A stretch of DNA of 64,000 nt from Pseudomonas asplenii (GTDB lineage: Bacteria; Pseudomonadota; Gammaproteobacteria; Pseudomonadales; Pseudomonadaceae), in assembly GCF_001293465.1 (NCBI RefSeq), contig NZ_JSYZ01000014.1, positions 1 through 64,000 on the forward strand, given 5' to 3'. The position numbers were made by a program, and so were the translations under genes. A model generated the notes under the pieces. It worked only from the letters and a program-made list of their open reading frames with translations. It made no database searches and was not told the origin of the DNA. The first letter of the stretch is position 1; each line of letters opens with the position of its first letter. Of the stretch, positions 16,607-25,518 are shown one piece after another.

Positions 16607-17377
16607 ATGGATTGGCTGACCAACCCGGAAATCTGGGTGGCCTTCTTCACCCTGACCGCCCTGGAGATCGTCCTGGGCATCGACAACATCATCATGATCT
16701 CGATCCTGGTCAGCCGCATGCCCAAGCATATGCAGCAGCGCACCCGGATCTTCGGCCTGGCCCTGGCGATGATCACGCGGATCATGCTGCTGCTGTCGAT
16801 CACCTGGGTCATGCGCCTGACCGCCGACCTGTTCGTGGTCTTCGGCCAGGGCATCTCCGGACGCGACCTGATCCTGTTCTTCGGCGGCCTGTTCCTGCTG
16901 TGGAAAAGCTCCCAGGAGATCTACCACGGCCTGGAAGGTGAGGACGAGACCGCCGACGACGAGCCCAAGGGCAAGGGCGGCAACTTCCTCTACACCATCA
17001 TCCAGATCGCGATCATCGACATCGTGTTCTCCCTGGACTCGGTGATCACCGCCGTCGGCATGGTTTCCCATGTGCCGGTGATGGTCGCGGCCATCGTGGT
17101 GGCGGTGCTGGTGATGATGCTGGCCTCCAAGTCCATCGGCGACTTCATCGACAAGCATCCGTCGCTGAAGATGCTCGCGCTGTCGTTCCTGATCGTGGTC
17201 GGTACCGTGCTGATCGCCGAGGCCTTCGAAGTGCACGTACCCAAAGGCTATGTCTACTTCGCCATGGCGTTCTCGCTGGCCGTGGAGGCGATCAACATCA
17301 AGATGCGCACCGCGATGGCGAAAAAGAAGGCACAGAAGGATCCGGTGAAACTGCGCAAGGACATTCCGGGTCAATAA
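16607..17377 (+). CDS. TerC family integral membrane protein
   Basis: The 256-residue inner-membrane protein belongs to the TerC/Alx group. It has the paired motifs EIVLGIDNIIMISIL (near residue 20) and DIVFSLDSVITAVG (near 140), each placing acidic residues in a helix. Relatives export manganese or help metal loading of exported proteins; some respond to tellurite or alkaline pH. Length and helices are normal. AAAGGA precedes the ATG. I looked for a manganese riboswitch in the 69 bases upstream and saw none. The metal role here is inferred. Confidence 0.88.
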   Translation: MDWLTNPEIWVAFFTLTALEIVLGIDNIIMISILVSRMPKHMQQRTRIFGLALAMITRIMLLLSITWVMRLTADLFVVFGQGISGRDLILFFGGLFLLWKSSQEIYHGLEGEDETADDEPKGKGGNFLYTIIQIAIIDIVFSLDSVITAVGMVSHVPVMVAAIVVAVLVMMLASKSIGDFIDKHPSLKMLALSFLIVVGTVLIAEAFEVHVPKGYVYFAMAFSLAVEAINIKMRTAMAKKKAQKDPVKLRKDIPGQ

Positions 17378-17401
17378 ACCCGCAGCGCACTGAAGAAACA
17401 G

Positions 17402-17436
17402 GAAAGGGGCCCATGCATGGCCCCTTTCTTGCTTTT
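17402..17436 (+). terminator. Rho-independent terminator of the TerC gene
   Basis: GAAAGGGGCC pairs with GGCCCCTTTC around CATGCAT, with TTGCTTTTC after it. It begins 25 bases after the stop codon. Confidence 0.85.
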
Positions 17437-17588
17437 CATTCATGACAGTTTTGTTTCAGAAATGGCGACAGCCATGCGATGCTGGCGCTTGTCCCGATAG
17501 CCGGCTACAGCTTAAGGACAAGACGTAGAAAGGCACGCGATACCTTCAACTTGCCCCTCTGGGGCACCGGCATCCCAGGGGGCCCGAC

Positions 17589-19247
17589 ATGCTGACCCTG
17601 CTCAATCTGCTTTCCGCCGTGACCCTGCTGATCTGGGGCACGCACATCGTCCGCACCGGCATCCTGCGGGTCTACGGCTCCAACCTGCGCCAGGTGATCG
17701 GCCAGAACATGGCCAGGCGCCCGCTGGCCTTCGTCGCCGGCATTCTGGTCACCGCCCTGGTGCAGAGCAGCAACGCCACGGCGATGCTGGTGACCTCCTT
17801 CGTCGGCCAGGGCCTGATGGCATTGACCCCGGCCCTGGCAACCATGCTCGGTGCCGACGTCGGTACCGCGCTGATGGCCCGGGTGCTGACCTTCGACCTG
17901 TCCTGGCTGTCGCCGCTGCTGATCTTCCTGGGGGTGATCTTCTTCCTCTCGCGCAAGCAGACCCGCGCCGGTCAGCTCGGCCGTGTCGGCATCGGCCTGG
18001 GGCTGATCATCCTCGCCCTGCAACTGATCGTCGAAGCCGCCGCACCGATCACCCACGCCCAGGGCGTGAAGGTGGTGTTCGCCTCACTGACCGGCGATAT
18101 CCTGCTCGATGCCCTGGTCGGCGCGCTGTTCGCGATGATTTCCTACTCCAGCCTCGCCGCCGTGCTGCTCACCGCGACCCTGGCCGGCGCCGGGGTGATC
18201 GGCCTGCCGGTGGCCATCGGCCTGGTGATCGGCGCCAACATCGGCAGCGGCGTGCTGGCCTTCCTCAGTACCAGCATGCAGAACGCCGCCGGCCGCCAGG
18301 TCGCGCTCGGCAGCCTGCTGTACAAGCTGATCGGCCTGCTGCTGATCATTCCCGTGCTGACCCCGCTGGTGAACTGGCTCGACGGCCTGGACTTCAGCCC
18401 GCAGGAAACGGTGATCGGCTTTCATCTGCTCTACAACACCGTGCGCTGCCTGATCCTGCTGCCCAGCGTCGGGCCGATGGCGCGGCTGTGCGCCTGGCTG
18501 CTGCCGGAACAACCGGAAACCAACGGCAAGCTCAAGCCCCGCCATCTCGACCTGGCGGCCCTCGCCACCCCCGGCCTGGCGCTGTCCAACGCCGCCCGCG
18601 AAACCCTGCGCATCGGCGACCTGATCGACAGCATGCTCGCCGCCATGCTCGACGTGCTGCGCGGCAAGCAGACCGCCGTGGCCATCGAGATGCGCCGCCT
18701 GAGCGATGACGTCGAAGTGCTCTACAGTGCGGTCAAGCTCTACCTGGCGCAGATGCCGCGCGAGGACCTGGGCGAACAGGACAGCCGGCGCTGGGCGGAG
18801 ATCATCGAGCTGGCAATCAACCTTAAGCTGGCAGCCGACCTGATCGAACGCATGCTGCGCAAGGTCCAGCAACAGAAGACCGCCAAGCGCCGCTCGTTTT
18901 CCGAGGATGGCCTGGAGGAACTGGCCGGCCTGCACAGCCAGCTGATCGACAACCTGCGCCTGGGCCTCTCGGTGTTCCTCAGTTCCGACCCGGAAAGCGC
19001 CCGGCAACTGCTGCGGGAAAAACGCCGGTTCCGCGCTCAGGAGCGACGCCTGGCCCACGCCCACGTCAGCCGCCTGCAACGAAAGATCGTACAGAGTATC
19101 GAGACCAGTTCCCTGCATCTGGAGCTGATTGCCGACATGAAGCGTTTGAATTCGTTATTCTGCAGCAGCGCCTACGTGGTCCTGGAAACCTCCGAGACCG
19201 GGGCGCTGGCCTCGGAAGAAACAGCCGATATCACCCACTCGCCCTGA
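17589..19247 (+). CDS. Na+/phosphate cotransporter family protein (NptA/YjbB-like)
   Basis: The 552-residue protein has an N-terminal membrane half with the duplicated Na/Pi-cotransporter repeats: LVQSSNATAMLVTSF near residue 57 (QSS motif) and a second repeat near SYSSLAAVLLTA at about 180. The C-terminal half (from about residue 330) is cytoplasmic and helical, with a PhoU-like pattern of regularly spaced acidic and leucine residues. Bacterial members move phosphate with sodium, often outward. It stands alone between terC and a peptidase gene, and no Pho box is evident. The family is firm; transport direction is unknown. Confidence 0.87.
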   Translation: MLTLLNLLSAVTLLIWGTHIVRTGILRVYGSNLRQVIGQNMARRPLAFVAGILVTALVQSSNATAMLVTSFVGQGLMALTPALATMLGADVGTALMARVLTFDLSWLSPLLIFLGVIFFLSRKQTRAGQLGRVGIGLGLIILALQLIVEAAAPITHAQGVKVVFASLTGDILLDALVGALFAMISYSSLAAVLLTATLAGAGVIGLPVAIGLVIGANIGSGVLAFLSTSMQNAAGRQVALGSLLYKLIGLLLIIPVLTPLVNWLDGLDFSPQETVIGFHLLYNTVRCLILLPSVGPMARLCAWLLPEQPETNGKLKPRHLDLAALATPGLALSNAARETLRIGDLIDSMLAAMLDVLRGKQTAVAIEMRRLSDDVEVLYSAVKLYLAQMPREDLGEQDSRRWAEIIELAINLKLAADLIERMLRKVQQQKTAKRRSFSEDGLEELAGLHSQLIDNLRLGLSVFLSSDPESARQLLREKRRFRAQERRLAHAHVSRLQRKIVQSIETSSLHLELIADMKRLNSLFCSSAYVVLETSETGALASEETADITHSP

Positions 19248-19302
19248 ACGTCCACGGTTCGACCGTTGTCTGTGCGTAGGAACCCGTCCGCGGAAATTGG
19301 TT

Positions 19303-20679
19303 ATGCGTTGCCTGCTGTTCGTTTGCCTGCTGTTCACGCTGATCCCCGCCCAGGCCCTTGATCGCTTCCAGGTCGAGGGCTACCAGTTGCCCAACGGCCT
19401 GCAACTGCTGCTCAAACCGGGCAGCGAGCGTGGGCACGTGTCGATCCGGTTGGTGGTGGGCGTCGGTTTCGACGATTTCGCCTGTGCCGACAAGGAACTG
19501 CCGCACCTGCTCGAACACCTGCTGTTCAGCGGTATCGACGCCAGCGGCGAAGGCGGCCTGGAAGAACGCATGCAGGCCCTGGGCGGCGAATGGAACGCCT
19601 ATACCAGTGACGCCGACACCACCTTCGTGATCGAGGCGCCGGCCGCCAACCAGCGCAGGATTCTCGACCTGCTGCTCGCCGTGCTGACCAGAACCCGCTT
19701 CAGCGATGCCGATATCGCCGCCGCCAAGCAGGTGGTCGAGCGCGAGGACGGCGGGCATTACTCGCACCTGCAACGCTGGCTGGACATTCAGCAGACCGGC
19801 CATCGCAGCAGCGAGCAGCTGGCCGTGGAGCTCGGGCTGAAATGCCGCGAGCGGGCAGGGGTCGCGGACCTCACCCGGGAACAGCTGGAGGCGCTGCGCA
19901 AGAACTGGTACGCGCCGAACAACATGACCCTGATCATGGTCGGCGAGCTCGACCGCCTGCTGCCGGCCTATCTGGATCGGACCTTCGGTGCACTGGAGCC
20001 GGTGGAGCCCAACGATCACCTGCCGCTGCCGCAGATCCTGCACCATGCCGCCGCCGAGCGGGACCTGATCCGTGGCTGGGTCGGCAACGGCGCGAAGATC
20101 CACTGGCTGTTTCCCGAACCGGCGCTGGAAGACCAGCCCGACGCCGCCGTCGACCTGCTCAAGGACTACCTGGACTGGGCGCTGTATCGCCAGTTGCGCC
20201 TGGCCCACAGCCTGTCCTACGGGCCCTGGAGCGAGCGCGAAGTGCTCGGTGGCGTCGGTTTCTTCAGTCTCAATGCCGATGTCGAGCGGGACAATCTGGG
20301 CCAGGCCAGACAAGTGCTGGCCGACCTGAAGGCGCAGTTGCTCAGGGACGGCCTCGACCCGGCCACCTTCGCCCGCCTGCAGCAGGCCGCGATCGCCCGC
20401 CAGGCCTGGGCGGTGCAGGGCAACAGTGCGTTGGCCGACTATTACTGGGGCGCCCTGGGCGATTACGAGGACGGCCACTTCAGCAACCCGGCCAAGGCCC
20501 TGCAGGCGGTGACCCTCAAGCAGGCCAACCAGGCCCTGCGCAAACTGTTCGAACAACCGGGCTACCTGCGGGTCGAGAAGCCGCTGCTCAGCTATGACCA
20601 ACTGATGTGGCTGGGTGCCAGCCTGCTGGCATTGCTGGTGCTGATTCCCCTGGGATGGCGGGCCTGGCGCCGGCGCTAG
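19303..20679 (+). CDS. M16-family (insulinase-like) metallopeptidase, exported and membrane anchored
   Basis: The 458-residue protein has a signal peptide (MRCLLFVCLLFTLIPAQA). The inverted zinc motif HLLEH is at residues 68-72, and ERED about 75 residues later supplies the third ligand. A second, inactive-type M16 half follows. The C-terminus has a membrane helix (LGASLLALLVLIPLGW) and basic residues, so the enzyme probably faces the periplasm and is tethered to the inner membrane. The ATG at 19303 was chosen because it starts the signal sequence. M16 enzymes cleave peptides; the substrate is unknown. Confidence 0.88.
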   Translation: MRCLLFVCLLFTLIPAQALDRFQVEGYQLPNGLQLLLKPGSERGHVSIRLVVGVGFDDFACADKELPHLLEHLLFSGIDASGEGGLEERMQALGGEWNAYTSDADTTFVIEAPAANQRRILDLLLAVLTRTRFSDADIAAAKQVVEREDGGHYSHLQRWLDIQQTGHRSSEQLAVELGLKCRERAGVADLTREQLEALRKNWYAPNNMTLIMVGELDRLLPAYLDRTFGALEPVEPNDHLPLPQILHHAAAERDLIRGWVGNGAKIHWLFPEPALEDQPDAAVDLLKDYLDWALYRQLRLAHSLSYGPWSEREVLGGVGFFSLNADVERDNLGQARQVLADLKAQLLRDGLDPATFARLQQAAIARQAWAVQGNSALADYYWGALGDYEDGHFSNPAKALQAVTLKQANQALRKLFEQPGYLRVEKPLLSYDQLMWLGASLLALLVLIPLGWRAWRRR

Positions 20680-20690
20680 CCGCCTACCTG

Positions 20691-20760
20691 GCAGGAGCGG
20701 GCTTGTCCGCGAAAGCGCCCCCGAGGCCGCCAAGGGCTTCGCGGGCACGCCCGCTTCCAC
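20691..20760. repeat. REP palindrome pair
   Basis: CAGGAGCGGGCTTGTCCGCG (20692-20711) and CGCGGGCACGCCCGCTTCCA (20740-20759) are facing REP units of a variant subtype with GAGCGGGC instead of GAGCCGGGC. They follow the M16 peptidase gene and can form a hairpin in its transcript. Confidence 0.75.
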
Positions 20761-20867
20761 CAAAGGGGCCTCCAGGGGTGCTGTCAGGCAGCGGGATCGC
20801 TCCCATCCCTGGCACTAAAACTGTATTGTGTCGGGCCATTTCGCACCCCAGTCCAGTGAACCACCGC

Positions 20868-21899
20868 ATGACCAAGCTGACCCTTCTCATCCAGCGCGTC
20901 CTCGAACTGATGAAGCGTTACCCGGGAGCCATCGCCGCCTTCGGCTTCTGCTCGGGGATCGCCAGCTTCATCCTGGTCGACCGCCAGCAGAGCAAGGCCA
21001 GCCTGATCGCCATCGTGCTGTTGCTGAGCTGGGTCTGGCTGATGCTGGAAAACACCCTGACCCAACTGTTCAGCCGCCTGTTCAAGCGCGAAATCCCCGA
21101 ACCGCTGCTGCGCTACGCCACGCAACTGATCCACCAGGAAAGCCTGTTCTTCGTCCTGCCGTTCTTCTTCATCACCACCACCTGGAACAGCGGCCAACTG
21201 ATCTTCACCAGCCTGCTCGGCGCCGCGGCACTGGTGTCGATCACCGACCCGCTGTATTACAAATGGCTGGCGCCCAAGCGCTGGCTGCTGCTCGGCCTGC
21301 ACACCCTGACGCTGTTCGCCGCCATGCTCACGGCGCTGCCGATCATCCTTCACCTGACCACCGCCGAGAGCTACAAGCTGGCCCTGGGTACCGCTCTGCT
21401 GCTGTCGATTCCGAGCCTGGCGGTGAGCCTGCCGCTGCACAACCTGCGCGGCTGGCTGATGCTGGTCTGCGTGACCCTGGCCATCGGCGGCGCCGGCTGG
21501 CTGCTGCGCTCCTGGGTGCCACCGGCGACCCTGTGGATGACCGAAGTCGCGGTGACCACGCAACTGCAGGACCGCACCCCCGGCGCCAGCCTGGAGCAGG
21601 TGGACGCCGCCCAGGTGCGCAGCGCCGGCCTCTATGCCTACACCTCGATCAACGCGCCACGGGGGCTGGATGAGCGGATCTACCATGTCTGGGAGTTCAA
21701 CGGCCGTGAAGTCGACCGGATCGCCCTGGACATCCATGGCGGGCGCAAGGAGGGCTACCGGGCCTGGACCCACAAGCAGAACTTCCCCGCCGACCCCAGC
21801 GGCAGCTGGCTGGTACGGGTGCTGACCGAGGACGGGCAGATGCTCGGCGTGCTGCGTTTCGAGATCACCGGTTCGGCAAAGACCGCACAAGGGTCCTAG
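20868..21899 (+). CDS. DUF5924/DUF2914 membrane protein
   Basis: The 343-residue protein has about seven membrane helices in its first 220 residues. A soluble C-terminal domain of about 110 residues follows, rich in HVWEFNGREVDRIALDIHGG-type beta strands, which matches DUF2914. Its role is unknown; the soluble domain probably lies in the periplasm and may bind a ligand. The ATG at 20868 follows the end of the peptidase gene and its REP pair and begins MTKLTLLIQRVLELMKRYPG. Family assignment is from memory of the domain pattern. No operon partner is evident. Confidence 0.72.
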   Translation: MTKLTLLIQRVLELMKRYPGAIAAFGFCSGIASFILVDRQQSKASLIAIVLLLSWVWLMLENTLTQLFSRLFKREIPEPLLRYATQLIHQESLFFVLPFFFITTTWNSGQLIFTSLLGAAALVSITDPLYYKWLAPKRWLLLGLHTLTLFAAMLTALPIILHLTTAESYKLALGTALLLSIPSLAVSLPLHNLRGWLMLVCVTLAIGGAGWLLRSWVPPATLWMTEVAVTTQLQDRTPGASLEQVDAAQVRSAGLYAYTSINAPRGLDERIYHVWEFNGREVDRIALDIHGGRKEGYRAWTHKQNFPADPSGSWLVRVLTEDGQMLGVLRFEITGSAKTAQGS

Positions 21900-21963
21900 T
21901 GATGGATCAGGCTATCGTGCTATTACAGTGGTTTGCGTAAACGCCTGTTAAGCCCGGAAGCCC

Positions 21964-23109
21964 ATGATCATCAGCACGACGGCCGGCAACGCCCAGCTGG
22001 ACACCTCGACGAGCCCCGCACGGCTGCGGATCAGCGGTGACTGGACGCTGGCCCACTACAGCGTCCTGAAACGCCGCAGCGCCGAGCTGCTCGGCCACTA
22101 TGACGCGAGCACCACCGTCGACCTGGACCAGTTGGGCGCCCTCGACACCGCCGGCGCCTCGCTGCTGGTGGAGCTGCTGGGCGCCCAGCGCCTCGGGCAA
22201 CTGGCCGAGCACAGCGAACACCTGTCCGCCGCCGACCGCGCGCTGTTGCAGACCGTCTACTGCTCGCTGACCGACTTCTGCGTCCCGGTCAGGGAGCCGG
22301 AACAGGCCGCCGGCATGCAACTGCTCGAACGGATCGGCCGGGCCGTCGACCAGGTCTGGCAGGACACCCGGCAACTGCTCGGCTTCATCGGCCTGATCCT
22401 CGAAACCCTCGCTCGCGGTCTGCTGCGCCCCTCGCGCTGGCGGCTCACGCCGATGGTCGCGCATATCGAGCAGACCGGCCTCGACGCCGCTCCGATCATC
22501 GCCCTGCTGACCTTCCTGGTCGGTGCCGTGGTGGCGTTTCTCGGCGCGACGGTGCTGGCCAGTTTCGGCGCCAGCATCTTTACCGTGGACCTGGTGGCGT
22601 TCTCCTTCCTGCGTGAATTCGGCGTACTGCTGACCGCCATCCTGATGGCCGGCCGCACCGCCAGCGCCTTTACCGCCCAGATCGGCTCGATGAAAGCCAA
22701 CGAGGAGATCGACGCCATTCGCACCCTCGGCCTGGACCCCATGGAACTGCTGGTGCTGCCACGGGTGCTGGCACTGCTGATCGCCCTGCCGATGCTGACG
22801 TTCCTCGCCATGCTCTGCGGGATCGTCGGCGGAGGCGTGGTCTGCGCGCTGTCGCTGGGGATTTCGCCGGCGATGTTCCTGTCCCTGCTGCAGGCCGACA
22901 TCGGCCTCCAGCATTTCCTGGTCGGCCTGGTGAAGGCTCCGTTCTTCGCCTTCCTGATCGCCGCGGTGGGTTGCCTGGAGGGCTTCAAGGTCAGCGGCAG
23001 CGCCGAATCGGTCGGGGCCCACACCACCTCCAGCGTGGTCCAGTCGATCTTCATCGTGATCGTGCTCGACGCCGTCGCCGCGCTGTTCTTCATGGAGATG
23101 GGCTGGTGA
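21964..23109 (+). CDS. MlaE/YrbE-family ABC permease with N-terminal STAS domain
   Basis: The 381-residue protein fuses an N-terminal STAS domain (residues 1-115, with LDTAGASLLVELLG) to a MlaE-type permease. The permease has five to six helices and the typical EIDAIRTLGLDPMELLVLPRVLA segment. It should form the inner-membrane channel of an MCE-type lipid transporter, with the STAS part replacing a separate MlaB. It is first of four tightly packed genes (permease, ATPase, MCE protein, lipoprotein), and its TGA overlaps the GTG of the ATPase gene. The lipid cargo and direction are unknown. Confidence 0.88.
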   Translation: MIISTTAGNAQLDTSTSPARLRISGDWTLAHYSVLKRRSAELLGHYDASTTVDLDQLGALDTAGASLLVELLGAQRLGQLAEHSEHLSAADRALLQTVYCSLTDFCVPVREPEQAAGMQLLERIGRAVDQVWQDTRQLLGFIGLILETLARGLLRPSRWRLTPMVAHIEQTGLDAAPIIALLTFLVGAVVAFLGATVLASFGASIFTVDLVAFSFLREFGVLLTAILMAGRTASAFTAQIGSMKANEEIDAIRTLGLDPMELLVLPRVLALLIALPMLTFLAMLCGIVGGGVVCALSLGISPAMFLSLLQADIGLQHFLVGLVKAPFFAFLIAAVGCLEGFKVSGSAESVGAHTTSSVVQSIFIVIVLDAVAALFFMEMGW

Positions 23110-23909
23110 GCCGGGTAGCAAGGCCGCCCAGCGAGGCGGTGATCCAGGTTCGCGGGCTGTGCAACCGCTTCGGTGCGCAGAGCGTCCACGAAAATCTCGA
23201 TCTCGACCTGTACAAGGGCGAGATCATGGCGGTGGTCGGCGGCTCCGGCACCGGCAAGTCGGTGCTGATGCGCAGCATCATCGGCCTGCGACGGCCCAGC
23301 GACGGCCAGGTACGGGTGTTCGGCCAGGACCTGCCGAGCCTGCCGGAACAGGCCCGTTCGCAGGTCGAGCGGCGCTTTGGCGTGCTGTTCCAGCAGGGTG
23401 CGCTGTTTTCCTCGCTGACCGTGGTGGAAAACGTCGCCCTGCCACTGATCGAACACGCCGGCCTCAGCCGCGCCGACGCCGAACACCTGGCCTGCGTGAA
23501 ACTGGCGCTGTCCGGCCTGCCGCTGTCGGCCGCCAACAAGTACCCGGCGTCGCTGTCCGGTGGCATGATCAAGCGTGCCGCCCTGGCTCGCGCACTGGCC
23601 CTGGACCCGGACATCCTGTTCCTCGACGAGCCCACCGCCGGCCTCGACCCGATCGGTGCCGCCGCCTTCGACCAGTTGATCCTGACCCTGCGCGACGCCC
23701 TCGGCCTGAGCGTGTTCCTCATCACCCATGACCTGGACACCCTCTACACCATCACCGACCGGGTCGCAGTGCTGGCGCAGAAACGCGTGCTGGTGGCCGA
23801 CGCCATCGACCGGGTCGCCGAAACCGACGACCCCTGGATTCACGAATACTTCCACGGCCCGCGGGGCCGCGCCGCCTTTGACGCGGCCACACCGCTCAAG
23901 GAGGGATGA
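23106..23909 (+). CDS. MlaF-like ABC transporter ATP-binding protein
   Basis: The 267-residue ATPase has Walker A GGSGTGKS (about residues 44-51), signature LSGGM, Walker B DILFLDEPT and H-loop ITHD. The sequence LSGGMIKRAALARALA is typical of the MlaF/Ttg2A family rather than nutrient importers. The GTG start at 23106 overlaps the permease stop by four bases, which rules out a longer N-terminus. It should power the STAS-permease encoded upstream. The next gene starts one base after its TGA. Confidence 0.9.
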   Translation: MSRVARPPSEAVIQVRGLCNRFGAQSVHENLDLDLYKGEIMAVVGGSGTGKSVLMRSIIGLRRPSDGQVRVFGQDLPSLPEQARSQVERRFGVLFQQGALFSSLTVVENVALPLIEHAGLSRADAEHLACVKLALSGLPLSAANKYPASLSGGMIKRAALARALALDPDILFLDEPTAGLDPIGAAAFDQLILTLRDALGLSVFLITHDLDTLYTITDRVAVLAQKRVLVADAIDRVAETDDPWIHEYFHGPRGRAAFDAATPLKEG

Positions 23910-23910
23910 G

Positions 23911-24849
23911 ATGGAAACCCGTGCCCATCATGTGATGATCGGCCTGTTCAGCGTACTGGTGGTGCTCGGCGCGCTGCTCTTCGGCCTGTGGCTGGCCAAG
24001 TCCAGCGTCGACACCGCGTTCAAGGACTACGAAGTGGTCTTCAACGAGGCGGTCAGCGGCCTGTCCCGCGGCAGCCCGGTGCAGTACAGCGGGATCAAGG
24101 TCGGCGACGTGCTGCAACTGAGCCTCGACCCGAAAGATCCGCGGCGGGTACTGGCGCGCATCCGCCTGGTCGGCGACACCCCGATCAAGGAAGACACCCG
24201 GGCCAAGCTGGCGTTGACCGGGATCACCGGTACCTCGCTGATCCAGCTCAGCGGCGGTACCCCGCAGAGCCCCGAACTCAAGGGCAAGGACGGCAGGCTG
24301 CCGGAGATCATCGCCACACCGTCGCCGATTTCCCGCCTGCTCAGCGACAGCAGCGACCTGATGAGCGGCATCAACGTGCTGCTGCACAATGCCAATGAGC
24401 TGTTCTCCCAGCAGAACGTCGAGAATGTCAGCAAGACCCTGGACAACCTGCAACAGACCACCGGTGCCATCGCCGGCCAGCGCGACGACATCCGCCAGGT
24501 GCTGCAGCAGATGACCCAGGTCGGCAAGCAGGTCAGCGGTACCCTGGAGCAGACCTCGCAACTGATGCGCAACGCCAACAACCTGCTCGACAAGCAGGGC
24601 ACCCAGGCCCTGGGCAGCGCCGAGCGGGCCATGCAGTCGCTGGAACGCAGCAGCGCGACCCTCGACAAACTGCTCGCCAGCAACCAGGACTCGGTCAACA
24701 GCGGCCTGCAAGGGCTCAACGAACTGGCGCCGGCGATCCGCGAGCTGCGTGAAACCCTGAGCAGCCTGCGCACCGTCTCGCAGCGCCTGAACGCCAACCC
24801 CAGCGGCTACCTGCTGGGCCGTGACAAGAACAAGGAATTCACTCCATGA
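23911..24849 (+). CDS. MlaD-family (MCE domain) protein
   Basis: The 312-residue protein has an N-terminal membrane anchor (VMIGLFSVLVVLGALLFGLW). One MCE domain (about residues 40-118) follows, with YSGIKVGDVLQLSLDP and GITGTSLIQLSGG. After it come about 170 residues of heptad-like helix containing many Asn, Gln and Leu. The MCE ring and helical barrel carry lipids across the periplasm in related Mla, Pqi and Let systems. A long helical tail after a single MCE domain suggests a needle-type tunnel closer to PqiB than to short MlaD. Its stop overlaps the start of the lipoprotein gene (ATGA). Confidence 0.9.
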   Translation: METRAHHVMIGLFSVLVVLGALLFGLWLAKSSVDTAFKDYEVVFNEAVSGLSRGSPVQYSGIKVGDVLQLSLDPKDPRRVLARIRLVGDTPIKEDTRAKLALTGITGTSLIQLSGGTPQSPELKGKDGRLPEIIATPSPISRLLSDSSDLMSGINVLLHNANELFSQQNVENVSKTLDNLQQTTGAIAGQRDDIRQVLQQMTQVGKQVSGTLEQTSQLMRNANNLLDKQGTQALGSAERAMQSLERSSATLDKLLASNQDSVNSGLQGLNELAPAIRELRETLSSLRTVSQRLNANPSGYLLGRDKNKEFTP

Positions 24850-25478
24850 GGCTTGCCCGTCGTGCCCTGAGTTACCTGACCCTGATCGCCGGCCTGGCCC
24901 TGGGCAGCGCCTGCTCGATCCTGCCCGAAGCCGAGCCGGTGGACGTCTATCGGCTGCCGACCGCGCAGGGCAGCCAGGCGGCGTCTGCCGTCCAACCGGT
25001 CGAGTGGTCGTTGCGGATCGCCAAGCCGATTGCCGGCGAGGCCCTGAACAGCCCGAATATCGCCGTGGTGCCCCAGGGCGACCTGCTCAGCCACTACAAG
25101 GCCTCGCGCTGGAGCGACCCGGCCCCGGTGCTGCTGCGCAACCGCCTGCTCGACGCCTTCCAGCGTGATGGCCGGGTGCGCCTGCTGAGCACCGACGACA
25201 GCAACCTGCGCGCGGATTTTGAGCTGGGCGGTGAGTTGCAGGCATTCCAGACCGAGTATCACGGGCAGGACGCCGAGGTGGTGATCCGTTTCGATGCCCG
25301 GCTGGTGCGCGACAGCGACCAGCGGATTCTCGCCAGCCGGCGCTTCGAGGTGCGCCAGCCGCTGGGCGACAAGCAGGTACCCGCCGTGGTGGCCGGCTTT
25401 GGTCAGGCCGGGGACAAGCTGACGGGGCAGGTGATTGGCTGGGCGGTGCAGCAGGGCGGGATTTCAGCCAGACACTAG
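24846..25478 (+). CDS. PqiC/YmbA-type ABC-transport auxiliary lipoprotein
   Basis: The 210-residue protein has a lipoprotein signal with lipobox LGSAC (Cys23). An ABC-type auxiliary domain follows, with LRIAKPIAGEALNSPNIAVV and a C-terminal PAVVAGFGQAGDKL segment, as in PqiC. It is probably an outer-membrane lipoprotein that receives the MCE tunnel. Overlap of the start with the MCE gene stop shows it belongs to the same operon. No MlaC-like carrier or separate STAS gene is present, so this is not the canonical mlaFEDCB locus. Confidence 0.87.
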   Translation: MRLARRALSYLTLIAGLALGSACSILPEAEPVDVYRLPTAQGSQAASAVQPVEWSLRIAKPIAGEALNSPNIAVVPQGDLLSHYKASRWSDPAPVLLRNRLLDAFQRDGRVRLLSTDDSNLRADFELGGELQAFQTEYHGQDAEVVIRFDARLVRDSDQRILASRRFEVRQPLGDKQVPAVVAGFGQAGDKLTGQVIGWAVQQGGISARH

Positions 25479-25485
25479 AAATTGC

Positions 25486-25505
25486 TTCGCGGGCGTGCCC
25501 GCGAA
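25486..25505. terminator. Short REP-like hairpin between convergent genes
   Basis: TTCGCGGGC-gt-GCCCGCGAA is a perfect 9-bp stem with a two-base centre, lying seven bases after the lipoprotein gene and 13 before the end of the convergent SpmAB gene. It could stop transcription from both sides. Confidence 0.6.
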
Positions 25506-25518
25506 CAGGGCTTCAGCC

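Noticed and set aside
19155..20763. Minus-strand frames opposite the M16 peptidase gene
   Set aside because: The plus-strand product has signal peptide, HLLEH and a C-terminal anchor; the opposite frames are compositional shadows.
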